A stretch of DNA of 64,000 nucleotides from Xanthobacteraceae bacterium (lineage in GTDB: Bacteria > Pseudomonadota > Alphaproteobacteria > Rhizobiales > Xanthobacteraceae). Within the stretch, counting starts at the first letter, position 1. Every line of letters starts with the position of its first letter. The position numbers and the translations under genes were made by a program. Under the pieces are notes generated by a model, which was given only the letters and a program-made list of their open reading frames with translations, searched no databases and was not told where the DNA came from. The stretch lies in NCBI GenBank assembly GCA_022841625.1, contig JALHRD010000007.1, positions 62,001 to 126,000 of the forward strand, in the 5' to 3' direction. Shown here one piece after another: positions 17,152-25,721 of the stretch.

Positions 17152-18390
17152 TCAGTCTATGGCATTGGCGCGACGGACACCCTCGATCATGGCGACCCGC
17201 AGAAGATAGCTGCGGAGCTTAGCGCGATCGGCGGCGATGGCGCGAAGTTCGTCATAAAACTTCTCTCGTTCGATTGGATCGTTCTGCTCGATATTGCGCT
17301 TGTTCTCGATGGTCTGGCGTTGAAGATATTCCTGCGCGACCGTGCGGCGCTGGCGGTCATAGCGGTCGAGCAGCGCGTCGTCCGCGCCGTCTCGGATCAC
17401 CGCTGCGAGTTTCTCGGTGAGATTGAAGGCATCGTGGAAGCCGAAATTCATGCCCATGCCGCCCAGCGGATTGTTGATATGCGCGGCATCGCCGGCCAGC
17501 AGCAGGCGGCCATCGCGATAGCATGAGGCGACGCGCTGATGCACGTCGTAGAGGTTGCGGTGGATGACGTCGTAATCGCCGTCCTTGCGGTGAAAGCCTT
17601 GCATGCGCCGCTGCACCGCCGCTTCATTGAAAATTTCTTCGACCGGACTCTGCGCATCGACTGGAAACGCCACGCGCCAGACACCGCGCTCATCGTGGCC
17701 GGGCACTTTGAACAGAGCGCACCACTCGTCGGGATCGGCGATGTAATTGGTCAGCGCATAGCCGAACGGCTCAAAGTCATAGCGGGTACTTAGAATGAGA
17801 AAGCGCTCGGGATAGGTGAAGCCGGAAAACTCCACATTCATCGACTTGCGGACCTGGCTGCGTCCGCCATCGCAGCCGATCATCCAGCGTCCGAGGAAGG
17901 TTTTTGCTCCACCTCTGGTCTCGACCGTAGCGCTCACGCCCTCGTCATCTTGCGTGACGGCGGTAACGCGGTGCTCCATCAGGACGTCACAGCACGGATA
18001 TGTCTTAAGCCGTTCCAAAAGCATGTAGCAAATCTTGTGCTGTTCGAGCATCAGCCGGTAGGGGTAAGGGGTGTCGTCGGTGAGTGCGCCGAGGTCGAAG
18101 TCGGCGACGACGCCGGTGCGGCGGTCCCGGTACTGATAATTTCGTACGATATAGCCGCGCGCGAGCATCATCTCGGTTACGTCGATGTCGGCGAACATCT
18201 CCAGCGTCGGCGGGTGGATGGTGCCGGCGCGCGGATCGTCGAAAATCTTGGCGCCGGCCTCCAGCACGGTCACCGGGATGCGGCGCTGAGCGAGGCATAG
18301 CGCCGCCGTCAGGCCGATCGGTCCGGCGCCGGCGATCAGGACGCTATCGGATTGCGCGGCCGATTTCGAAGATTTGGCTGTCAGGATCAT
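17152..18390 (-). CDS. FAD-dependent aromatic monooxygenase (PHBH/MhpA-like)
   Basis: 412 residues. Rossmann motif GAGPIGLTAALCLA near residue 22, an Arg-containing DDPRAGTIHPPTLEMF helix, the DG motif GCDGGRSQVRKSM near 168, and the GD motif LLAGDAAHINNPLGGMGMN near 295. These define class A flavoprotein hydroxylases that use NAD(P)H and O2 to hydroxylate phenolic rings. The substrate is not readable. It is divergent from the racemase-fold gene with 44 bp between starts, and probably cotranscribed with the leaderless binding-protein-fold gene downstream. Confidence 0.88.
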   Translation of the reverse strand: MILTAKSSKSAAQSDSVLIAGAGPIGLTAALCLAQRRIPVTVLEAGAKIFDDPRAGTIHPPTLEMFADIDVTEMMLARGYIVRNYQYRDRRTGVVADFDLGALTDDTPYPYRLMLEQHKICYMLLERLKTYPCCDVLMEHRVTAVTQDDEGVSATVETRGGAKTFLGRWMIGCDGGRSQVRKSMNVEFSGFTYPERFLILSTRYDFEPFGYALTNYIADPDEWCALFKVPGHDERGVWRVAFPVDAQSPVEEIFNEAAVQRRMQGFHRKDGDYDVIHRNLYDVHQRVASCYRDGRLLLAGDAAHINNPLGGMGMNFGFHDAFNLTEKLAAVIRDGADDALLDRYDRQRRTVAQEYLQRQTIENKRNIEQNDPIEREKFYDELRAIAADRAKLRSYLLRVAMIEGVRRANAID

Positions 18391-18434
18391 CGGGCTGCAG
18401 TAGACTTGAATTGGCAGGGCTACAGGAGACAGTT

Positions 18435-19217
18435 ATGGATCAAGTCGTCAAGCTGACCAGAGCGCAGGAACCCTGGATCGGGTCGCGCGGCCGGATTGGC
18501 GTCATCATTCCATCGACCAATATCGGCGTCGAATACGACTGCCAGCGGATCATGCCACCGGGCGTGACCTGGCATTTTGCCCGCTTCTTCGTTGAGCAGC
18601 CCGATCTGTCCAGCGACGACATGTTCCTGGCCTTCATCGCGGCAATCCGCAAGACCATTCCACATGCCATGCGCGACATTATGACCTGCGAGCCGAGCTA
18701 CATCATGATGGGCATGTCGGCGGAGACGTTTTGGGGTGGCCTTGAGGGCAATGTCGAATTCGAGGCGCGCTTGCGTGAGAGTATCGGCCCGGCGATGGGG
18801 CTGACCAGCGGCGCGGCGGCGCTGCGGGCCGCGCTGGATGCGTTCGGCGCCAAGACCGTGGCGGCGCTCACCCCCTACCAGCCGGTGGGGGACGTCCAGG
18901 TTCGGCGGTTCCTGGAGGAATCGGGCTATACGGTGACCAATGTGGTCGGGCTGAAATGCGATACCGCGACCTCGATTGCGCATACCCCGCCGCGGGAGGT
19001 GATCGACGCGGTGCTGCGCCAACTCGACAGCGATAAGGTCGACGCCATCGTCCAGGCCGGCACCAATCTCTCCACCCAGGACATCTTCCCCGCGCTTGAA
19101 TTGCAACTCGGCAAGCCGGTCATTCCGATCAACATCGCGACGATCTGGCATGCCTTGCGGGCGCATGGCATCAAGGACAAGGTTTTTGGCCGGGGATGGT
19201 TGCTTGAGCGTTTCTAG
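18435..19217 (+). CDS. maleate isomerase / arylmalonate decarboxylase-like enzyme (Asp/Glu racemase superfamily)
   Basis: 260 residues from ATG 18435 with AGGAGA upstream; the longer frame upstream is antisense to the monooxygenase. Visible motifs: RIGVIIPSTNIGVEYDCQRI, IMMGMSAETFWGG, SGAAALRAALDAFGAK, TPYQPVGDVQVRRFLE, and AGTNLSTQDIFPALE near 225. Residues at the usual catalytic Cys positions should be aligned; the second site here reads Ser-Thr rather than Cys. Possible roles are maleate isomerisation or decarboxylation of a ring-cleavage acid made by the divergent monooxygenase pathway. Confidence 0.78.
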   Translation: MDQVVKLTRAQEPWIGSRGRIGVIIPSTNIGVEYDCQRIMPPGVTWHFARFFVEQPDLSSDDMFLAFIAAIRKTIPHAMRDIMTCEPSYIMMGMSAETFWGGLEGNVEFEARLRESIGPAMGLTSGAAALRAALDAFGAKTVAALTPYQPVGDVQVRRFLEESGYTVTNVVGLKCDTATSIAHTPPREVIDAVLRQLDSDKVDAIVQAGTNLSTQDIFPALELQLGKPVIPINIATIWHALRAHGIKDKVFGRGWLLERF

Positions 19218-19271
19218 TGCAAGCGGTAACATCGATCAGCGAGCAAAACAGGTAAGAGCAAGAGGGTGCCT

Positions 19272-20141
19272 ATGAGCGAATTCAGGCCGGTGATCCGGAT
19301 CGCCCCCAATAATCAGGTCTTCGATCTGCCGGTGATTGTCGGCATCGAGGAAGGGCTGTTCGCAGCCGCCGGCCTCGACGTCAAGTTCTCCGCCACCCAT
19401 GCCGATCGTGAAAAGGACGCGGTCGGCGGCGCGATCATGGCGCGGCTCAAGGAAAACCTGTTCGATTGCGGCTCGGCCGACAGCTACAATGTCTGCGAAT
19501 GGGCGAGTATTGATCGTTTGGAGCGCGGCAGTCGCGGGGGCAACATCGCCGCGTTGCGCGCGGCGGTGGCGGCCCAGGCCATCCTTTCGTTTGACGAAGC
19601 GCTGCAAGTGCCGCGCGACTTGGCCGACGTTCCGGTCGTGGTGCAGGAACTCACCGGCTCGCACTACACCACGCTGCAAATGCTTGAAAGCGCGGTTGGC
19701 GCCGATCACGTCAAGATCGCGCATGGCGGCTTGCCGCAGATGCGCTGGGACGGTCTCAAGAACGGCACCCATCGCGCGGTTACCGTCATGGAGCCGTTCA
19801 TCAGCCTTGGCCTCAAGCAGGGCGCGCATATCATCGCGTCGTCGTTCTATCGCGGCGGCGAGGTAATTGCGGCCGATCTCACGCCCGAGCAGCGTAAGGC
19901 TTATTACGATGCCGAGAACAAGGCGGTCGATCTGATCAACGCCGATTTCTACAAATACGCACACCATGTCTGTGCGCATGCCAAGGGCGCGCTGGAGCCA
20001 CGCGAATTGTTGCGCGCCTTCGTGCGCTACAAGCATGTCGACTATTACGACCCGACGCTGTTCAACCGCGCCTATGACTGGATGAAAGCGCGCGGCTTGA
20101 GCGAAGGCCAGAGCCAGCACGCCGCGCTGGTGGTGGGATAG
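19272..20141 (+). CDS. NMT1/THI5-like binding-protein-fold protein without signal peptide
   Basis: 289 residues from ATG 19272 (a GTG two codons earlier is possible). Starts VIRIAPNNQVFDLPVIVGIEEGLF, the first strand and helix of an NMT1-type domain, with no hydrophobic leader. DCGSADSYN and YYDAENKAVDLINADF follow. It is the second leaderless protein of this fold in the module, placed symmetrically to the one at 16183. It may be an intracellular enzyme or a binding protein; sequence alone does not decide. Confidence 0.78.
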   Translation: MSEFRPVIRIAPNNQVFDLPVIVGIEEGLFAAAGLDVKFSATHADREKDAVGGAIMARLKENLFDCGSADSYNVCEWASIDRLERGSRGGNIAALRAAVAAQAILSFDEALQVPRDLADVPVVVQELTGSHYTTLQMLESAVGADHVKIAHGGLPQMRWDGLKNGTHRAVTVMEPFISLGLKQGAHIIASSFYRGGEVIAADLTPEQRKAYYDAENKAVDLINADFYKYAHHVCAHAKGALEPRELLRAFVRYKHVDYYDPTLFNRAYDWMKARGLSEGQSQHAALVVG

Positions 20142-20151
20142 TTACCATCCC

Positions 20152-20223
20152 AGTGCCCCTTGGTTTCCGAAGCTCGTGTCGGCGGTCGCTGCGATGGTTC
20201 ACGAACTTCGGAAACGGCGCACT
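20152..20223. repeat. palindromic repeat, copy 2 (inverted relative to the argH copy)
   Basis: 72-bp palindrome from AGTGCCCCTTGG to AACGGCGCACT between two convergent stops (20141 and 20264). Its reverse complement matches 2492-2563 at 62 of 72 positions with no gaps. The asymmetric CCAAGG arm shows it is inverted relative to copy 1. Confidence 0.85.
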
Positions 20224-20263
20224 GCCGGGGTCTTGAACCCGGGCCACGCCGCTATTCTTTATT

Positions 20264-21289
20264 TCATTTCCCGCCTTGCTTGGCGGTGAGCACGCTTTCA
20301 TAGCGGCGCGCCAGTTCGATCGTCTCCAGAGCGTATTTTGTGCAGGCCGCGCGATCGCCGTAATACAAGGCATTGGGTGGCGCGCCGGTCTTCTTATAGG
20401 CGTCCCGGAACAGCGGCGACGCGTGGGCCTCCTCAGCGGTTCGCTCCAGCATTGCGAACAGTTTCGGGTTCTTGTCCGCCCATTCGGTGTGGATCGCCCA
20501 GGCGCGGGCGGAATAAAGGTCGGGAATGTCGGTTCCAAACACTTTATTGATCAACGGTGCGTTGTCGCTCAATTCGGCGAAATTGTTTTTCGTGCGGTTG
20601 AAGACGCCGATCACCTTGAATTTCTCGGACAGCGTAAGAACCCCGGTCATCGGCAGCGAGCCAACTTCCGCCTCGCCATTGAGCACGGCGATATAGGTCG
20701 GGTTGCCGCCGCCATAGGGGATCAGATTGTAGCGCGACTTGGTGGCTTCGCCGAGCGCCAGCAGGCCGATCGAGCAGGGATGCGGGATGCGGCTCACCGC
20801 GACATTGAGCGGCCGCTTCTTCGCGGCATCGACGACCTGCTCGATGGTCTTGAGCGGTGAGGTGCGGCTGACAAAGACGATACTGTCGTCGATATCGACC
20901 ATGGAGAAATAAATAAAGTCGCGCGGAAAATTATAATCCGGCTTCTGGGTCGTATACATGATCATTTCCGGGCCCATATTGCCGAACAGCATGTTGTGCC
21001 CGTCCTTGGGCCGGCGCTTGACGAACAGTTCGTAACCGATCTGGCCAGAGGCGCCGGGGTAGAATGAATATTCGAACTGGGTCTTGAGGATCTTGCCCCA
21101 GGCATCGTCGAAGGCGCGCGCCAGCCGCTCAGCGCCGCCGCCCTGGCCGGTTGGAATGACCACGCTGATCCGGCGGCCGGGATAAGTCTGCGCGTTCGCG
21201 CCGCCAAATGGCGCGGTTGCCAGGACGCCGGCCGAAGCCGCGAGGCCGCCGCAGAACGTCCGGCGCGCTACTGAATTGCTCGTGGTCAT
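20264..21289 (-). CDS. Bug-like binding protein with Tat-type leader (tandem copy A)
   Basis: 341 residues from ATG 21289, where CCAGGAGAAATTC gives a strong ribosome site. Leader ARRTFCGGLAASAGVLATAPFG ends GANAQ; the twin Arg followed by an uncharged stretch suggests Tat export. Mature chain: RRISVVIPTGQGGGAERLAR, SFYPGASGQIGYELF, IPYGGGNPTYIAVLNGEAE. It is clearly paralogous to the next gene over the full length (same FNRTKN/FNRKQN, HTEWADKNP and GDRAACT/GDRKACT blocks). Confidence 0.9.
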   Translation of the reverse strand: MTTSNSVARRTFCGGLAASAGVLATAPFGGANAQTYPGRRISVVIPTGQGGGAERLARAFDDAWGKILKTQFEYSFYPGASGQIGYELFVKRRPKDGHNMLFGNMGPEMIMYTTQKPDYNFPRDFIYFSMVDIDDSIVFVSRTSPLKTIEQVVDAAKKRPLNVAVSRIPHPCSIGLLALGEATKSRYNLIPYGGGNPTYIAVLNGEAEVGSLPMTGVLTLSEKFKVIGVFNRTKNNFAELSDNAPLINKVFGTDIPDLYSARAWAIHTEWADKNPKLFAMLERTAEEAHASPLFRDAYKKTGAPPNALYYGDRAACTKYALETIELARRYESVLTAKQGGK

Positions 21290-21409
21290 TTGAATTTCTC
21301 CTGGTAAATCGCAATGATGCCTCACCGGCTTTGCCGGGATTTCGACTGCTATCTTGCCATAGCGGGCATCGTCACGACAGCGCGCATTGCGGCGCTGCGG
21401 CAACAAGGC

Positions 21410-22435
21410 TCATCGACCGCGTTTGGCGGTCAGCACGCTTTCATAGCGCTGCGCGAGTTCCAGTGTTTTGATGGCATATTCGGTGCAGGCTTTGCGGTCG
21501 CCATAGACCAGATTGACGTCGGTCGCGCCGGTCTTCTTATAGCCCTCGCGGAAGATCGGTGACGCATGCGCGGCCTGCGCGGTGCGCTCCAACAGCGCAA
21601 ATTGCTCCGGGTTTTTGTCGGCCCATTCGGTATGCACTCCCCAGGCGCGGCAGGTGAACAGGTCCGGTATGTCGATGCCGAATACCGAATTGACGGTCGG
21701 CGCGTTCTCGCTCAGCGCCGCATAGACATTCTGCTTGCGGTTGAACACGCCAAGAATTTTGAACTTGTCGATCAGCGTCATGACGCCGACCATCGGACCG
21801 GCGCCGATCTCGGCTTCGCCATTGAGCACGGCGATGTAGGTCGGGTTGCCGCCGCCATAGGGGATGAGGTTGTAGCGCGAGCCGGTGGCGTCGGCGAGCG
21901 CCAGAACGGCAATCGAGGTCTGCGTCGGCAGCCGGCTCACCGCGACATTGAGGGTGCGCTTCTTAGCTGCCGCCACCACGTCCTCGATCGTTTTGAGCGG
22001 CGAGTTGCGATTGACGTAGATGCAGCTGTCGTCGATCTCGACCTGAGCGAAATAAATGAAATCGCGCGGAAAATTGTAGTCCGGCTTCTGGATCACATAC
22101 ATGATCAGTTCGGCGCCCATATTGCCGAACAGGAGATTGTGCCCGTCGCGCGGTCGGCGCTTAACGAACAATTCGTAGCCGATCTGGCCGGAGGCGCCCG
22201 GATAGAATGAATATTCAAACTGGGTCTTCAGCATCGGGCCCCAGGCGGCATCGAACGGCCGCGCAATGCGCTCGGCGCCGCCGCCTTGGCCGGTCGGGAT
22301 CACCACGCTGATCCGGCGGTTAGGATAGGTCTGCGCGGCGGCGCCGTTGAACGGCGCGGTCGCCATTAGACCGGCCGTCGCAACGAGGCCATTGCAGAAT
22401 GCGCGGCGCGGCATTGCGATCGGTGCGTGGGACAT
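21410..22435 (-). CDS. Bug-like binding protein with Tat-type leader (tandem copy B)
   Basis: 341 residues from ATG 22435, preceded by GGGAGGAG; the ORF extends further upstream without support. Leader PRRAFCNGLVATAGLMATAPF. Same length and domain plan as copy A, most different in the loop after GGGNPTYIAVLNGEAE and in the C-terminal helix. The pair implies a tandem duplication followed by ligand divergence. 120 bp separate the two genes. Confidence 0.9.
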   Translation of the reverse strand: MSHAPIAMPRRAFCNGLVATAGLMATAPFNGAAAQTYPNRRISVVIPTGQGGGAERIARPFDAAWGPMLKTQFEYSFYPGASGQIGYELFVKRRPRDGHNLLFGNMGAELIMYVIQKPDYNFPRDFIYFAQVEIDDSCIYVNRNSPLKTIEDVVAAAKKRTLNVAVSRLPTQTSIAVLALADATGSRYNLIPYGGGNPTYIAVLNGEAEIGAGPMVGVMTLIDKFKILGVFNRKQNVYAALSENAPTVNSVFGIDIPDLFTCRAWGVHTEWADKNPEQFALLERTAQAAHASPIFREGYKKTGATDVNLVYGDRKACTEYAIKTLELAQRYESVLTAKRGR

Positions 22436-22590
22436 TGCTGGCTCCTCCCGGGCGCTGGCCGCAGCGCCATGGTCTTTGTCGCTCATCTTGCCACAGCGTT
22501 ATGGCAGGCGACAGGTCTGCGGCGGATGGTGGCGACGCTCGGGGACGAGGGGATGATCGCTGTTGTGTGGAACCGGCCAGCCTGTCCGCT

Positions 22591-22788
22591 TCAGAAAGCT
22601 TTGGGCAATCCGGCTTGCCGCAGGATGGCGTTGGCGGTGTGCCGGCTGGGAATCTCTATTGGAACTGCAAAGCTCCGCCGGGTGATGGGGCTGAACCAGA
22701 TCTCATGGCTGCCTTTGCCCTGGCGGACCAAGGAGCAACCGGCGGTGCGCAAGAGTTCTCGGAGCGGTCGGTCGAATTGTGGCGCCAT
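22591..22788 (-). CDS. hicA: HicA-family mRNA interferase toxin
   Basis: 65 residues. The double-stranded-RNA-binding-like fold of HicA is recognisable: LRTAGCSLVRQGKGSHEIWFSP with the catalytic His in GSHEIW, and a C-terminal PSRHTANAILRQAGL helix. HicA cleaves mRNA when the antitoxin is lost. Its ATG overlaps the stop of the preceding gene (TGATG), so the two are translationally coupled, here antitoxin first. Confidence 0.85.
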   Translation of the reverse strand: MAPQFDRPLRELLRTAGCSLVRQGKGSHEIWFSPITRRSFAVPIEIPSRHTANAILRQAGLPKAF

Positions 22789-23024
22789 CAGGGGATGGCC
22801 GGCTCGGCTTCTCGTAGCGCCGTGATCTGAACGAACACTGAGGTTGGATCAACGTCCGGGTGATTGTCCGGCAGGAGGTCGAGCGCCATTGCTCCGATTT
22901 TCGCAAGCAGTTCGTCCAACGTCGGTGCATCCGCGGCTGCCGGGATGTCGTCGCAATGGCCGCTCCAAACGGACGCCTCGTCGTCCCAGATCGCGGAGAT
23001 CGTAAAGATTATGGGTTTGGCCAT
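22788..23024 (-). CDS. hicB: DUF1902/HicB-type antitoxin
   Basis: 78 residues. IFTISAIWDDEASVWSGHC and the helix TLDELLAKIGAMALDLLPDN match DUF1902, the partner of HicA in many proteobacteria. No DNA-binding domain is present, unlike classical HicB, so autorepression may need another factor. Immediately upstream of hicA with a one-base overlap. Confidence 0.82.
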   Translation of the reverse strand: MAKPIIFTISAIWDDEASVWSGHCDDIPAAADAPTLDELLAKIGAMALDLLPDNHPDVDPTSVFVQITALREAEPAIP

Positions 23025-23103
23025 GTCGGGCTCGATGTCTCGCCGCAGTGCGCCCGGCGCTGCTGGGAACTTATTATCACAACCAGGGCGAAAAAGGTTA
23101 GGG

Positions 23104-24285
23104 CTACTTCGCCGGTACCGGCTCCGCTATCGCGGGCGCCTTCACCGTCGGCGGCAAATCCTTGATGCGCGGATACACATCTTTGGCGAACAGGGTCATG
23201 CTGCGGACCGTGCGCTTGTGGTCGAGGTGTCCGGCCTGCTGCATCATCAGGAGGTGATCGAAGCCGCCGACCTGGTCGTAGAATTTGCGAATCCGCGCGG
23301 CCACCGTGTCCGGTGTGCCGGCAATCACAATGCCCTGCTCCATCATATAGTCGAGGCCCTGCGCGCGCACCGCCTCGGTGCGGCCGCCGAACTTACCTTG
23401 CAGCGCCTGGACGTTGAGCGCAATCGAGGCATAGCCGGGCGGGTTCTTGAATTGCGGCTCGGTCTTGTTGGAGCGGATGTACCAAAGCAATTCCTGCGCG
23501 CCCTTTTCCGCCTCGCTCGCGGAATCGGCGGTGTAGACCAGCGGCAGGAACGCGGTGCCGCCCTGGTTCGGCACGCCGGCGTCGACATAGTGCTTGCGGT
23601 ATTCGTCAAACAGGCTGCGGGTGTTCTCGTAAGGTTGCAGGAAGGTGGCGAAGGTGAAGCCGTGCTGCGCAACCTTGCGGACGTTCTCGCGGTCGCTCGA
23701 TCCGGTGATCCAGACCGGCGGATGCGGCTGCTGATAGGGCCGCGGCCAGATATTGACCGCGCGCTTATGCCAGAACCGACCTTCATAGTTGAACGGCCCA
23801 TCATGCGTCGTCCACGCCCGCATGGCGATATCGATGCCCTCCCACAGCCGTTCGTTGGTCATGGCCGGGTTCGAGTTGGCCGGATTGATTTCGGTCGGCA
23901 CGCCGCGCACAAACCCAACGTCGAGCCGGCCGCGCGAAATGCAATCGATCATCGCCATTTCCTCGGCGATGCGCACGGGCTCGCCGCGGTTGGCGATCGG
24001 GTTGCCGAGGATCAGGATGCGCGCCTTGCGGGTCTGGCGCGCCAGAATCGCCGCCGGCAGCGGCACCACCGAATCGATGCAGCTGGCCGAGGCATGGTGC
24101 TCGTTGAGCATGATGTCGAGGCCGAGCTCGTCGGCAATGCAGTGCTCGTCGAGATAACGGTGGTAAAGGTCGGCGCCGATCCTGGGATCGAACAGCCGGT
24201 TGGGAATCGTCACCCGCGTATTCTTCAATTGATCGAACGGCGGAATGTCCGGATAGGGCATTTCGGTGAAGTGCCAAGCGCGCAT
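23104..24285 (-). CDS. LLM class flavin-dependent oxidoreductase
   Basis: 393 residues from ATG 24285; the longer ORF upstream lies antisense to the hydrolase gene and is rejected. TIM-barrel luciferase-like monooxygenase: LGLDIMLNEHHAS, GNPIANRGEPVRIAEEMAMIDCISRGRLDVGFVRG, PPVWITGSSD, TPDTVAARIRKF. Uses reduced FMN and O2; substrate unknown. The Pro-rich C-terminal tail (VKAPAIAEPVPAK) is unusual. Cotranscribed with the alpha/beta hydrolase 22 bp upstream. Confidence 0.87.
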   Translation of the reverse strand: MRAWHFTEMPYPDIPPFDQLKNTRVTIPNRLFDPRIGADLYHRYLDEHCIADELGLDIMLNEHHASASCIDSVVPLPAAILARQTRKARILILGNPIANRGEPVRIAEEMAMIDCISRGRLDVGFVRGVPTEINPANSNPAMTNERLWEGIDIAMRAWTTHDGPFNYEGRFWHKRAVNIWPRPYQQPHPPVWITGSSDRENVRKVAQHGFTFATFLQPYENTRSLFDEYRKHYVDAGVPNQGGTAFLPLVYTADSASEAEKGAQELLWYIRSNKTEPQFKNPPGYASIALNVQALQGKFGGRTEAVRAQGLDYMMEQGIVIAGTPDTVAARIRKFYDQVGGFDHLLMMQQAGHLDHKRTVRSMTLFAKDVYPRIKDLPPTVKAPAIAEPVPAK

Positions 24286-24307
24286 TCTATCAATCCCCCG
24301 CCGAATC

Positions 24308-25099
24308 CTATCCCAGAAACCGCCGCAGCTCCGTGAGAAACGCCTGCGGCTGCTCGATATGCGGCAGGTGTCCCGCTTGCGGAATGACGGCGAGCCGCGC
24401 ATCCGGAATGAGCTTGCGATAGGCCTCGCCATAGCGCGGCGTGACGATGCCATCGCTCCCGCCCCAAACCAGAAGCGTCGGCACTTTGATGCGGTGCAGC
24501 CGGTGCGGGAGCTTGGGGTTATGCAGATAAGGCTCCCAGCCAAAGCGCGCGAAGCTCTCGCTGTTGCGTGCGACGATAGTCAGCGCGTCCTCCGGCATCG
24601 ACTTGAGGTCGCGCTTGCCGTTAGCGGCGTCATGCCACTTCAGCGCCATGACTTCGTCGGGGCTGAGCAACCACACATCCTGGATGTCGCGGTCGGTCGG
24701 CTTGCCGGTCTTGATGCCATAGGGATCGACCAGCACCAGCTTGGAAATGAATCCGTCGTCCTTGGTTGCGACCTCGGCGGCGATCCAGCCGCCGAACGAG
24801 CAGCCGATGACCGGAATATTCTTGAGCCCGAGATCGTCGACTAGGTCGAGCACCATATACGCGATGTCGTCGGGGCCGGTGACCCAGTCCGGCCGGGTCG
24901 AGCGGCCAAAGCCGGGCGGCGCGGGGATGATGACCTCGTAGGATTTGGCGAGTTCGTCCAGGAACGGTGCGTCGATCTCCAGCGCTTCCTCACCGGTGAG
25001 GAGCAGCAATGGCGGGCCGCTGCCGCGCCGGCTGACCTCTAGCCGGAGGTCGTCCGACGGTCCGATCTGGTGGAGATGTTGAGGGTTATGGTGCTGCAC
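24308..25099 (-). CDS. alpha/beta hydrolase
   Basis: 263 residues, no signal peptide. Nucleophile elbow GCSFGG near residue 100, acid in WGGSDGIV near 217 and catalytic His in AGHLPHIEQP near 245. The size and lid region resemble meta-cleavage-product hydrolases and haloalkane-dehalogenase-like enzymes. Placement before an LLM monooxygenase suggests hydrolysis in the same catabolic route. Confidence 0.85.
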   Translation of the reverse strand: MQHHNPQHLHQIGPSDDLRLEVSRRGSGPPLLLLTGEEALEIDAPFLDELAKSYEVIIPAPPGFGRSTRPDWVTGPDDIAYMVLDLVDDLGLKNIPVIGCSFGGWIAAEVATKDDGFISKLVLVDPYGIKTGKPTDRDIQDVWLLSPDEVMALKWHDAANGKRDLKSMPEDALTIVARNSESFARFGWEPYLHNPKLPHRLHRIKVPTLLVWGGSDGIVTPRYGEAYRKLIPDARLAVIPQAGHLPHIEQPQAFLTELRRFLG

Positions 25100-25253
25100 C
25101 GGTCCGGCTCGTTGTTGACGCTGGCCGATCTTAAAGCAGACCGCCGGGGCGCTTGTCGAATCGGCCTCCGGGGGCTTCAGTCAGGGCGCCGGGAGCGAGA
25201 CTGACGCTGGGGCGAGCGACTCGGCCAAGCTATCCGAGCACCGGAGGCCTCGA

Positions 25254-25721
25254 ATGTACATTCTTCCGCCGGGCATCAAAGAAGATCCCGTTCGACGGTG
25301 GGCGCTGCCCGATAGAGTCTTCTTTGCGCGCGGAGCTTGCCACATCCTCGCACACGCTTTCTTGGATGCGTATCCGGCCTCAAAATTCGCTGCCATATGG
25401 ATTAAGCCGGCACTCGGCTTTACTGGCAGCCACATAGTTGCGGTGCGCGATGACGATACGGCGTTCGACTATCATGGATATTCTTGTTGGAGTCGCTTGC
25501 TCGAACACACGCGTGCAAAGGCCAACCGCTGGTGGCCCGGATGGACGGCGGAGCTAATTCCGCTCCCGAAGGAGGTATTGATTTCAGAAGCCAAGTCGCG
25601 GGAATTCGATAGGCTATGGCTGCGCGAGCCCAAACAATTTCTCCATGATGTGATGCCGCGGGCGGGGCGATTTCTGCTCCGCTTCCCTCGTCCGCCCGCG
25701 AAGTTATTGCTCACACGCTGA
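25254..25721 (+). CDS. hypothetical protein
   Basis: 155 residues; start supported by CCGGAGG seven bases upstream. Not recognised. Contains ARGACHILAHAFLDAYPA and an Asp-rich VAVRDDDTAFDYHGYSCW stretch; Trp-rich middle (RWWPGWTAELIPLP) and basic C terminus, no signal or membrane helix. Its last 11 bases overlap the end of the convergent LLM gene. The only plus-strand gene between 20.1 and 27.8 kb; it could be a solitary transferred gene. Confidence 0.6.
   Translation: MYILPPGIKEDPVRRWALPDRVFFARGACHILAHAFLDAYPASKFAAIWIKPALGFTGSHIVAVRDDDTAFDYHGYSCWSRLLEHTRAKANRWWPGWTAELIPLPKEVLISEAKSREFDRLWLREPKQFLHDVMPRAGRFLLRFPRPPAKLLLTR

Noticed and set aside
16168-17526. 452-codon plus-strand frame
   Set aside because: Antisense to a binding-protein-fold gene and the monooxygenase gene; low-complexity basic translation.
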